From Chloroflexota bacterium (GTDB lineage Bacteria > Chloroflexota > Dehalococcoidia > Dehalococcoidales > UBA2162), in contig JACPPV010000023.1 in NCBI GenBank assembly GCA_016190825.1, positions 62,001 to 126,000 of the forward strand: a DNA stretch of 64,000 nucleotides, written 5' to 3'. Shown piece after piece: positions 18,011 through 26,900 of the stretch (within the stretch, counting starts at the first letter, position 1; every line of letters starts with the position of its first letter). The position numbers were made by a program, and so were the translations under genes. The notes under the pieces were generated by a model. It was given only the letters and a program-made list of their open reading frames with translations. It was not told where the DNA came from and made no database searches.

Positions 18011-18150
18011 GCTTTGTCTATCCTCCCATTATTGTGACCGAGCGTGAAATAGAACGTGGCACCCTCGCCGGTTTCCCCTTCGGCCCATATGCTTCCATTG
18101 TGGCGCTTTATTATCCGCTGGACGGTGACCAGACCGATGCCTGCCCGGGG
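18007..18150 (-). pseudogene. C-terminal end of a histidine kinase (HATPase G2 box), cut at the junction
   Basis: On the minus strand the frame reads [20 protein letters not shown], then [18 protein letters not shown] and a stop at 18009-18007. This is the conserved last part of a HATPase_c domain. The gene must have come from the right, but from 18150 onward the sequence belongs to a baseplate gene on the other strand. The stop overlaps the ATG of the regulator. Only about 46 codons remain, so the kinase cannot be functional as read. Confidence 0.85.
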
Positions 18151-18820
18151 CAGCGCCAATGCCGAATCGAGAGAGGAGGTACGTCTCTATGCTCCCCAAG
18201 CCTTCCGCACCCAGAAGCGGGCGGTTACCGCGGCTGATTACTCGTTCGTGGCTTCACTTCATCCGGAAGTGCAGAAGGCGGAAGCCACGTTACGCTGGAC
18301 GGGCAGCTGGCACGCCATGTTCATCACCGTGGACAGAAAAGACGGTCTTAAAGTGGATGAGTCTTTTGAATCGGAGCTGCTGGACTTCATCAACCGCTTT
18401 CGGCTGGCCGGCCATGATATTGAAATCGAACCTCCGGTGTCCGTCCCGTTGGATATTATCGTGACGGTCTGCGTAAGTGAGGGATACTTCAGGGACAGGG
18501 TAAAGCAATCGCTCTTGGAGGCTTTCAACAGCCGTGACCTGCCGGACGGGAGGCGAGGCTTTTTCCACCCCGACAACTTCACCTTCGGCCAGCCTGTCTA
18601 CCTCAGCCAGGTAATCAGCACGGCGATGCGCATCCCCGGAGTCATGTGGGTGGACCTGAGCGGCGAGGAAAACAGGTTCCAACGCTGGGGAGAAAGCGCC
18701 CACAAGGAGGTTGAGGAGGGGCGGATCACAATGGGACGGCTGGAGATCGCCCGGCTGGACAATGATCCCAGCGCCCCTGAAAACGGCAAGATTGAATTTA
18801 TCATGGAAGGCGGCCTATGA
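18134..18820 (+). pseudogene. Baseplate J-like protein, C-terminal fragment
   Basis: About 225 residues remain of a much larger baseplate assembly protein: from [12 protein letters not shown] through [16 protein letters not shown] and HPEVQKAEATLRWTGSW to the stop at 18818-18820. The wording is typical of the larger of two tandem baseplate J-like proteins in extracellular contractile injection systems. No start codon with a ribosome site exists at the left edge; the frame simply runs into antisense of a kinase gene. The N-terminal part, normally several hundred residues, is missing. The stop overlaps the next baseplate gene by ATGA. Confidence 0.8.
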
Positions 18821-21735
18821 GCATACTCTGCGACCGCGGGGATCCCTGTCCCGGTTGCGAGAAACCGGCTGAGGCTGCCCGTTATAATGCCCCCTCGCTG
18901 CCGGCGATTTCTTACCGGCTGGGGACGCATGGTCGGTTCTTTGAGCAAATGCTCGACCGGATTCATACAAACGAACTGCTGCGCCAGCAGCTGACCACGC
19001 GCGATCGCGATGATTTCAGCATCGCCCTGCTGGATGGCTGGGCGGTAGTCCTGGATGTCCTTACCTTTTACCAGGAACGGATTGCCAACGAAGGGTTCCT
19101 CCGCACCGCCACCGAACGCCGCTCGGTGCTGGAAATGGCGCGTACCATCGGCTACGAGTTGAACCCCGGCCTGGTTGCCAGCACCTACCTTGCCTTCACC
19201 GTTGATGATACCGATCCCAACTATGCCACCGTCAAGATGCCGCAGGGCGTCCAGGTGCAGAGTATTCCGGCACAGGGACAACTGCCGCAGACCTTTGAGA
19301 CCTCCGAAGACTTCGAGGCCCACGTCCAGTGGAACGAGTTGAAGCCGCGCTCGACTCGCCACCAAACGCTGGGCATCGGCAGCGATGGTAAACTCTACTT
19401 GTTGTCCCTGGTGGATACCGGCACCACCTCGGCCAGGAAAGCCGGTGATTTCTACCTGGTCAACCCCGATCCTTTCCTGAAAAATTCTGACAGTGTACTG
19501 GCGGTGGAAGTAAATCAGGTCTATCTCCGGGGAGTGGCTACAAACCTCCACCCCGGTGACCTGCTCCTGCTGATGGGGAAGAAAGGCGCTTCCACGGAGG
19601 CCGTTGTCCGGCACCTTGCCGGCGTTGACGCAGACAAAGAACTGGACCGGACCGTGGTCCGGCTTGCCGGAGTAACGGCACCCGCCGGCAAGGTGCCGGA
19701 GAAGACCGTAAAGCAGGACTTTTCAGTCGCCAGTGGCCTGCGGTTCAACACCGGGTCTATCGCCGCGCATGTTCTCCATAAGGACATCGGCGAGGAGACG
19801 TTGCAGGCGCTCATGACGGTGAACAGGTGGGATAGCGGCGAACTGATGAAGCACGTAACCGCGGTGCAGGCGGCCGGCGCTTCGCTCTCTGAGGACCAGG
19901 GCGTCTTCGCTCTGCGTGAGTACGTTGGGTTCTTCGGCAGTAACGCTCCCGGCTATAACAAGTCAATCTCGGAGAACTATTCCCCAAGCTGGGATACCAG
20001 TGGCTGGGAGATATGGAAGAACTACCCTGACGGGAAATACTATTCCAGCATTGAAGATTACCGCGCTGATGTCTACCTGGAAAGAAAGGTGGAAGGCATT
20101 GGGAAGGGTGGCTGGGTGCTCTTCGACTCCCCGTACCTTGATGGCGGCCAGTTGGCCCACAAATACCTAGTTTATCAGGTGGATGATACCACGGACCAGT
20201 CTATCACCGGTTTTTCACTCAGCGGCAAGACCACCGGCCTGAAGCTGAAAACACTGACCGGAAGCCTCCTGCTTGATCCAGACAAGAGCAACCTCAATAA
20301 GCTCAAAGTGCGTAACACCTCCGTTCACGCCCGGAGCGAGGCTCTCGGACTGACTGACCTGCCCGTGGAGGAAGACCTGGAGGCGGAAGGCACCGATTCC
20401 ATCGGGAAACCGGTGACGACCGGCGTCTCAAGCATCAAACTTGACACTATTGTGCTCGGCCTGCGGGCCGGCCAGCCCGTCATAGCCAATGGCGAGCTGG
20501 CCGATGCTGCCGGGGTCATCGCCCATGAGACCGCGCTCTTGAAAGAGGTCGTCCACAGCCGGGGCTTTACCATAATCTACCTCGAAAAGGCACTGAAATA
20601 CCGTTACTTGCGAGATACGGTCACCATCAATGCCAATGTGGTCACGGCTACTCATGGGGAAACGGCGAATGAGGTGCTGGGGAGTGGGGACGGCACCAGT
20701 ACCAACCAGGGTTTCGTCCTGAAGAAACCTGCCCTGACCTATGTCCCTGCCTCCACGGCCAGCGGCGCCGAAAGCACCATGAGGGTGATGGTAGACGGCA
20801 TCGAGTGGGACCAGGCGCTTTCCCTCTACAATATCGGCCCCAACCGCCAGAGCTATGTTGTCCGCCTGGACAACGATGGTGCGGTGAACATCACCTTCGG
20901 CGATGGCAAGCAGGGAACGCGTCTGCCCACAGGCCAGGAAAACATCATGGCTACCTACCGTTCGGGCATCGGCGCTGCCGGGAATGTGGCCGCAGACAGC
21001 ATCAAGCTATTGAAGACCCGTTCGCAGGGCATTCGCAGCGTTAACAATCCCATTGCCGCGTCTGGTTCCCAGGAACCGGAGATCCTGGACAATGCGCGTA
21101 CCAACGCTCCCCGTACCGTGCTGACGATGGAGCGCATTGTCTCGCTGAAGGACTACGAGGACTTTGCCCGCACCTATGCCGGTATCGGTAAGGCACAGGC
21201 GGTCATTCTCTGGAACGGCAAAACCGAGATGGTGCATCTCACCATCGCCGCTTCAAATGGAGATACCGTTGACCCCGGTTCCGTAACCTACCGGCGTCTC
21301 AGCGAGGCCATTGATACCTATCGCGATCACCTGGCCATGGTGCAGGTAGATACCTTCGAGAAGCGCTTGTTCCGGGTCAAGGCCAAACTGCTGATAAACA
21401 GGAAATATACTGTGGTGGAAGTGCTGGAAGAAGCGGAAATCGCTCTGAAAGAAGCCTTCTCCTTCGGGAAGAGGGATTTCGGGCAGCCGGTGACCTCGGC
21501 TGAGGTTATCAGCATTCTTCAGCAGGTGGCCGGTGTCACGGCGGTGGACCTGGACAAGCTGTATTTGACTGATGCCGCCTACGTAAATGATACCCTCCTG
21601 GGCCCATCCCAGACCCAGCCTCCCCCGGTATTGCCCTCTTTAATCGCCAGATGGCCGGAGGGAGGCGCCTTCCAGAAAGCTGTGCTGCTACTCATCAATC
21701 CCTTTGGAATTACCCTTGAGGAGCAAGAGCAATGA
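18817..21735 (+). CDS. Putative baseplate assembly protein (eCIS/phage-tail-like)
   Basis: The 972-residue protein starts MSILCDRGDPCPGCEKPAEA and SISYRLGTHGRFFEQMLDR-like sequence, then DGWAVVLDVLTFYQERIANE, a signature of the 'putative baseplate assembly protein' family found in contractile injection gene sets. The C-terminal third (ERIVSLKDYEDFARTYAGIG, VSFGDGKQGTRLPTG-like central strand, TSAEVISILQQVAGV) is baseplate J-like. It should form the wedge that links the tail tube to the fibres. The gene overlaps both neighbours by four bases, as expected for a tightly coupled operon. The upstream partner is a truncated paralogue. Confidence 0.85.
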   Translation: MSILCDRGDPCPGCEKPAEAARYNAPSLPAISYRLGTHGRFFEQMLDRIHTNELLRQQLTTRDRDDFSIALLDGWAVVLDVLTFYQERIANEGFLRTATERRSVLEMARTIGYELNPGLVASTYLAFTVDDTDPNYATVKMPQGVQVQSIPAQGQLPQTFETSEDFEAHVQWNELKPRSTRHQTLGIGSDGKLYLLSLVDTGTTSARKAGDFYLVNPDPFLKNSDSVLAVEVNQVYLRGVATNLHPGDLLLLMGKKGASTEAVVRHLAGVDADKELDRTVVRLAGVTAPAGKVPEKTVKQDFSVASGLRFNTGSIAAHVLHKDIGEETLQALMTVNRWDSGELMKHVTAVQAAGASLSEDQGVFALREYVGFFGSNAPGYNKSISENYSPSWDTSGWEIWKNYPDGKYYSSIEDYRADVYLERKVEGIGKGGWVLFDSPYLDGGQLAHKYLVYQVDDTTDQSITGFSLSGKTTGLKLKTLTGSLLLDPDKSNLNKLKVRNTSVHARSEALGLTDLPVEEDLEAEGTDSIGKPVTTGVSSIKLDTIVLGLRAGQPVIANGELADAAGVIAHETALLKEVVHSRGFTIIYLEKALKYRYLRDTVTINANVVTATHGETANEVLGSGDGTSTNQGFVLKKPALTYVPASTASGAESTMRVMVDGIEWDQALSLYNIGPNRQSYVVRLDNDGAVNITFGDGKQGTRLPTGQENIMATYRSGIGAAGNVAADSIKLLKTRSQGIRSVNNPIAASGSQEPEILDNARTNAPRTVLTMERIVSLKDYEDFARTYAGIGKAQAVILWNGKTEMVHLTIAASNGDTVDPGSVTYRRLSEAIDTYRDHLAMVQVDTFEKRLFRVKAKLLINRKYTVVEVLEEAEIALKEAFSFGKRDFGQPVTSAEVISILQQVAGVTAVDLDKLYLTDAAYVNDTLLGPSQTQPPPVLPSLIARWPEGGAFQKAVLLLINPFGITLEEQEQ

Positions 21736-23888
21736 GCGATTCGGATAACAATCGGCTGTATGAATTGCTGCCCGCCGTCTACCGTATCCGCGATGCGGAA
21801 AAGGGTGAGCCCTTGCGTTCCTTGCTCAGCATTATCGAGGAGCAGGCAGAGGCTATCCGGCTCGATATAGATGGCCTCTACCGTGACTGGTTCATCGAGA
21901 CCTGCGCCGACTGGGTGGTCCCCTACATCGGTGACATGGTGGGCAACAGACCTCTGCACGAGATCAAACAGCTACGCCGGAGAGATGTCGCCAAGACGAT
22001 CTATTACCGTCGCCGCAAGGGCACCGCTGCCATGCTGGAGGAGATGGCACGGGATGTTACCGGCTGGGGCGCCCATGTGGTCGAGTTCTTCCAACTGCTG
22101 GGCTGGACCCAGAATTTGAACCATCTGCGACGGAAACCGGCTGAGCCTGCAGAACCACCTAGTCCGCTATCGGTGGACTGCGTGGGCACGGTAAACCTGC
22201 GAAGCCGGGACACTCTTGACTGTCTGGACGGCCCCTTTGACATCATAAGCCATAACGTGGATATTCGCCCCATCACCACCCACGAAGGCTGGTACAATAT
22301 CCGTAAGATCGGCTTTTTCCTGTGGCGTCTGAACCCGTATCTCCTGTCCAATGTCCCCCCGCGTCTCCTGGCCGGACATCCGGGCTTTTGTACTTTCAGC
22401 AGGCTGGGTAACCGGGCGCCCCTGTTCACCGAACCGCTTCGAGAGGCGGTGAGCCACGCTCTGATTGGCGAGACGCAGGTGCCCGGGCCAATCCGTCCCC
22501 TTGCCTTCGAACGTGACCTTGATGCCTACCGGAAAGAGCCACCCGCGGAGCCGGGCAACAGCGATTACTACGGCCCGGACCGTAGTGTTAGCATCGTCAA
22601 AGACGGCAAGAAGGTGCCTCCAGAGAATATCATCGGTATGGACCTGTGCCAGCTTGGACGCCCTCCCGCTGGCAGGATAGCTGTGGATGTCAAGAACGGC
22701 CTGCTGAGCTTTGCCGAAGGGGAGGAACCTTCGGACCCGAATGATTTAAGCAAATTCAGGGTTACTTGCACCTACGGCTTCAGCGCTGATATGGGCGGCG
22801 GACCCTACGAGCGGCGCCGGGATATGGTGGAGCCGGAGACGGAGGTCACGCTTATCGATGTGGCAAAGGGCACTGCCGTGGACACAATCCAGAAAGCCCT
22901 GGCCCGGTGGAGCACTGCCGGCAAACCACATTGCGTGATCACTGTCCGTGACAACGGAGTATACGGCGGCAATGTTGATATAGCGTTGCCCGAAGACGGA
23001 TGGCTCGCGCTCCAGGCAGCCAACGGCGTCTGGCCAAATATCCGCCTAGTGGGCGTTTCCAGCCTGAGCGTTGCCGTCGGTACGGCCACACTGGTACTGG
23101 ATGGATTCTTGATTGAAGGCGCATTTGAAATGAGTGGGGGGCTGGACATTACCGTGCAACACTGCACCATTGTGCCGGGGCGGATGCTGAAATTTTCCGG
23201 CAAGGCCGTGTATCCCGACCGCGATAGCCTGATAGTGGGCGCCGTTTCAGAAGACCTCGCGGTAGCCATCAGGAAGAGCATACTGGGCCCGATAAGAATG
23301 CCTGCGGACAGCCGGGGACTGAGCCTTGAGGATAGCATTGTTCAGGCGCTTCCGCAGGGTGACGGCGAATTGGACTTTGCCATTGCCGGGAATGACGCAG
23401 GGACCGAACCCGGCCCGCCCGTGCATGTCATACGTAGCACCATAGTCGGGGCAGTTTTCGTCAAAGAGATGGTGATGGCATCTGAGGCGCTGTTCACCCG
23501 GCGCGTGACCGTGCAAAGACAGCAGCAAGACTGTGTCCGTTTCAGCTATGTTCCGGCCGGTTCGCTGACCCCCCGGCGCTATCGCTGCCAGCCGGACCTC
23601 GCCCTTGAGGCAGAAAGTGAAAGGCTGAAAAGGGACCTTACCGCCGCGGAGACGGATCTGATTCTGGCTCGACTGGAGCCGCAGTTTACCTCGATGCGCT
23701 ACGGCGAGCCCGCATATGCCCAGCTCGGTCCGTCCTGCGCCCCGGAAATCCGTACCGGCGCCGAGGATGGGGCGGAGATGGGTGCTTTTTGCTCTTTGAA
23801 ACAGCCTCAGCGGGAGGCCAATCTGCGTATCCGGCTGGAGGAATACCTGCCATTCGGATTGGAGGCAGGATTCATCTACGTAACTTAA
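21732..23888 (+). CDS. Tail protein I-like protein with beta-helix region
   Basis: The 718-residue protein begins with a tail protein I (P2 gpI)-like domain: YELLPAVYRIRDAEKGEPLR, DGLYRDWFIETCADWVVPYI and a basic RRDVAKTIYYRRRKGTAAML. From about residue 370 comes a parallel beta-helix-like stretch (TIQKALARWSTAGKPHCVIT; GGLDITVQHCTIVPGRMLKF), followed by a Cys-containing end. In tail machines gpI joins the baseplate to the receptor-binding fibre. The ATG overlaps the preceding stop. Fusion of gpI with a beta-helix is common in the eCIS-type sets, so the protein may itself contact the target surface. Confidence 0.82.
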   Translation: MSDSDNNRLYELLPAVYRIRDAEKGEPLRSLLSIIEEQAEAIRLDIDGLYRDWFIETCADWVVPYIGDMVGNRPLHEIKQLRRRDVAKTIYYRRRKGTAAMLEEMARDVTGWGAHVVEFFQLLGWTQNLNHLRRKPAEPAEPPSPLSVDCVGTVNLRSRDTLDCLDGPFDIISHNVDIRPITTHEGWYNIRKIGFFLWRLNPYLLSNVPPRLLAGHPGFCTFSRLGNRAPLFTEPLREAVSHALIGETQVPGPIRPLAFERDLDAYRKEPPAEPGNSDYYGPDRSVSIVKDGKKVPPENIIGMDLCQLGRPPAGRIAVDVKNGLLSFAEGEEPSDPNDLSKFRVTCTYGFSADMGGGPYERRRDMVEPETEVTLIDVAKGTAVDTIQKALARWSTAGKPHCVITVRDNGVYGGNVDIALPEDGWLALQAANGVWPNIRLVGVSSLSVAVGTATLVLDGFLIEGAFEMSGGLDITVQHCTIVPGRMLKFSGKAVYPDRDSLIVGAVSEDLAVAIRKSILGPIRMPADSRGLSLEDSIVQALPQGDGELDFAIAGNDAGTEPGPPVHVIRSTIVGAVFVKEMVMASEALFTRRVTVQRQQQDCVRFSYVPAGSLTPRRYRCQPDLALEAESERLKRDLTAAETDLILARLEPQFTSMRYGEPAYAQLGPSCAPEIRTGAEDGAEMGAFCSLKQPQREANLRIRLEEYLPFGLEAGFIYVT

Positions 23889-23944
23889 GACACTCCATAG
23901 ATTGCCCGCGCAAGTACGCGGGTGAACCGAACCCGGAGGTGATT

Positions 23945-26900
23945 ATGAAAGGTGATTTCACAAGGTTTACCCATGATGTCAGAAAACACTATTCCGGCGT
24001 CCTGCAACAGCAAGGCCGTGTCAGCCTCGATGCCGATTGGAACGAGGCGGTACAGATACAGGACTATCTCCGCCTCACCGGCAACCGGGATATCATCGGC
24101 CGATGCGGCGTGCCGGATAACACGAAAAATGGCTTTATGATTGCCCGCTCGGCGGACAATTCACAGCTAATACTCAAGAGCGGTGATGCGACCCCCGCCC
24201 GCATCTATGTCGATGGCATCATGTGTCAGATGGAAAAGGACGTGGCGATACCCAACCCCGGAGGCAGCGGCACTTATCTTGCTTACCTGGATGTATGGCA
24301 GCGCCACATAACGGTGGTTGAAGATGGCGATCTGGCTGAAGTGGCCCTGGGCGGCCCCGATACTACTACCCGTATAAAGACAGAATGGCAGGTCAGGCTG
24401 AAGGACATCTCCGCTGACCTTCAGAAGGGGGTACTCGACCTCAAGAAATTCTGCTGCGGGGAGTATGTCTGGTTGCCGGAGGAATATGCTAGCACGGGGA
24501 AGTTGGCCGCCCGCGCCGAACAGCCTGAGGCTAAAGAAGAGATCTGTGAGGTAGGGGCGAGGGGAGGCTACCGGGGGCTGGAGAACCGGCTTTACCGGGT
24601 GGAGATCCATAACGGGGGAAATCCCGCCACCGGCTCAGTGACTTTCAAGTGGTCGCGCGATAACGGCTCGGTGGTCTTCCCCGTTGAGACGATCGAATAC
24701 AAGGCGGGCAAGTCTACGGTCATCCTTAAACAATCGGGCAGCGATGATGTTCTCACCCTGCATGTGGGTGACTGGGTTGAAATCTCAGACGACCAGAATG
24801 ACCTGGCTCTGAAAACCGGAATCCTGGCGCAGGTGGCTAAGGGCTCGGACATGTCCAAGGGGCTGGTGGTGCTGGAGACGGACGTCTCTGCTTACCAGAC
24901 TCTTGACCATCAGAAGCTCCGGCGCTGGGACCAGAAGGACAGCAGCGAGTTACCCCTCACCGGCGGCACAATCAAGATAACCGCGGACACCTGGATTCCG
25001 CTGGAAGAAGGGGTTGAGGTCTGCTTTAAGACAGGGATATACCAGCCCGGTGATTACTGGCTCATCCCCGCCCGCACCAGGCTACGGGATGTCCTCTGGG
25101 ACGTGGAGGGAAATAGTCCTGTGTTCGAGAGCCTCCACGGCACCGAACATCATTACTGCGCCTTGGCGGCAGTGGAGCTCGGTGACAAGGTATGGGGACA
25201 GCCGGAAGACCTCCGCCATGTGTTCTTTCCTCTTAGCCAGCTCGGCAAGAGTTGCTGTACCACCGTACGCCCCGGAGAAAGCATCCAACGGGCGATAGAT
25301 TGTGCGATAGCCTCCGGGGGCGGCTGTATTTGCCTCTGTAAGGGTGTTCACCATGTGGAGGGCCCCTTGCGACTGGAAAAGGCGCAGAACCTGGTTATCT
25401 GCGCCGAGACCGCCGCCACGGTGGTGCATTTCAAGGGTACGGATGAAGACGGGGAAGGTGGTTTTGTTCTCAAGGGGTGCAAGGGTGTTTCCATAACCGG
25501 AATGCTAATCGTCGGCGATGATGTGCCGTCCCTCGTTAGCATCAAGGGCAGCGTGGAATCTCTGCCGAACCTTGATGTCACATTGGAGAGCGTTTCCATG
25601 TTCAACCGCACCTTCAAGAAAGGAGATGCCCCGGGTAGCAACTGCGCCATCAGGGTGGGACATGCCGGGCATATAAACATCGAAAATTGCCGTATCATGG
25701 CAGAGAATGGCATCATCTCCCTGTTTGGGGACAGCCTGCCGGATGCCGGCATCCTGGAGAACGCGGAGATAGTCAAGACTATCAGCCGTGATTCCATGAT
25801 GGAGCACTCCATAGCCCCTGAATTTACCAAGGCCAAGCTCAACTATGGCATCGGGGTGTACCAGCTCAGTCTGAAGGACTCCATCGTCCTCTTTAGGGAA
25901 TACGGGGTTTGGGCGCTCAAGTGCGTCGGCTGGAGCCTGGAGGACAGCCGGATTACGGCCTTGCCGCAAACAAAGATGGGGTGGCCGGTGGTTCTTGATT
26001 CGAAGATTCAGTATCAGACCATCCTGGACTATCTGCAAGAGGCGCGCTTCAGTGAATCCATGTCAGCCACCGGTACGGCCGTAAAGTCCCTTATCTGGAA
26101 GGATTGTCATGTAACGGGCTGCACGATGAGCGGCGCTGCCGGCATGAATGTCGCCCTGTGGCTGGGCGGCAAAGCGGCTGAAAACAGTATCAGGGCCGCA
26201 TACGGGCTGCTTGCCCTGTGGCTTCATGATGCAGTGTGGAGCGGCAACACCACAGAATGCGAGAATTCCGGCATGGCTGTATGCGGCAGCTTTCGCTCTC
26301 GCATAGAGGGCAATCTGGTCCGCGGGGGCGTCGGGCTAGAGAATTACGCCCTGGCAAAATGGCTCGGTGATTTCGATTCCTATCTCGATGAGATTGTCAG
26401 GGCTTACAACATGGGTGGCGGCAAGGCGGGTGCTCCGATAGCCCTGTGGGTGCTGCTGGAAGAAGTCTGCAAACGGCTTAACCTTACTGAATTGACGGAC
26501 GCGCTTCAGGAGCTGCTGGATTCCTTTGAGAATTACAACGGTATCCCGGTGCTGCTTCTTGCCAGCGTTAATCTCTACTCTGAGCTAGGTAGCATTGCCA
26601 AAGCCTCAGCCGGGATTCCTGTGCCGGTCATCGGCCTCAAGGTCAGGGGCAATGAGATCGAAGCCGCCAGCGGTGTCCATCTGAGAAACTTCATTCCCAT
26701 AGCCGGACTGGGCATCAGCGGCAACCGTATACAGGCGCTAAAGGGGCAGGCGGTCCTGGTTAAGGCCAACCCTTATACCATTAACCCTTACGCTGTTATC
26801 GTGATTTGGCGGTTCGTCTACCGGGCGTTACCTTCCATATTCAAAAAGCTCGGGGTCGCCATCTCTTCGAGGGCTGAGGTCAGAAACCTGACGGCGGAGC

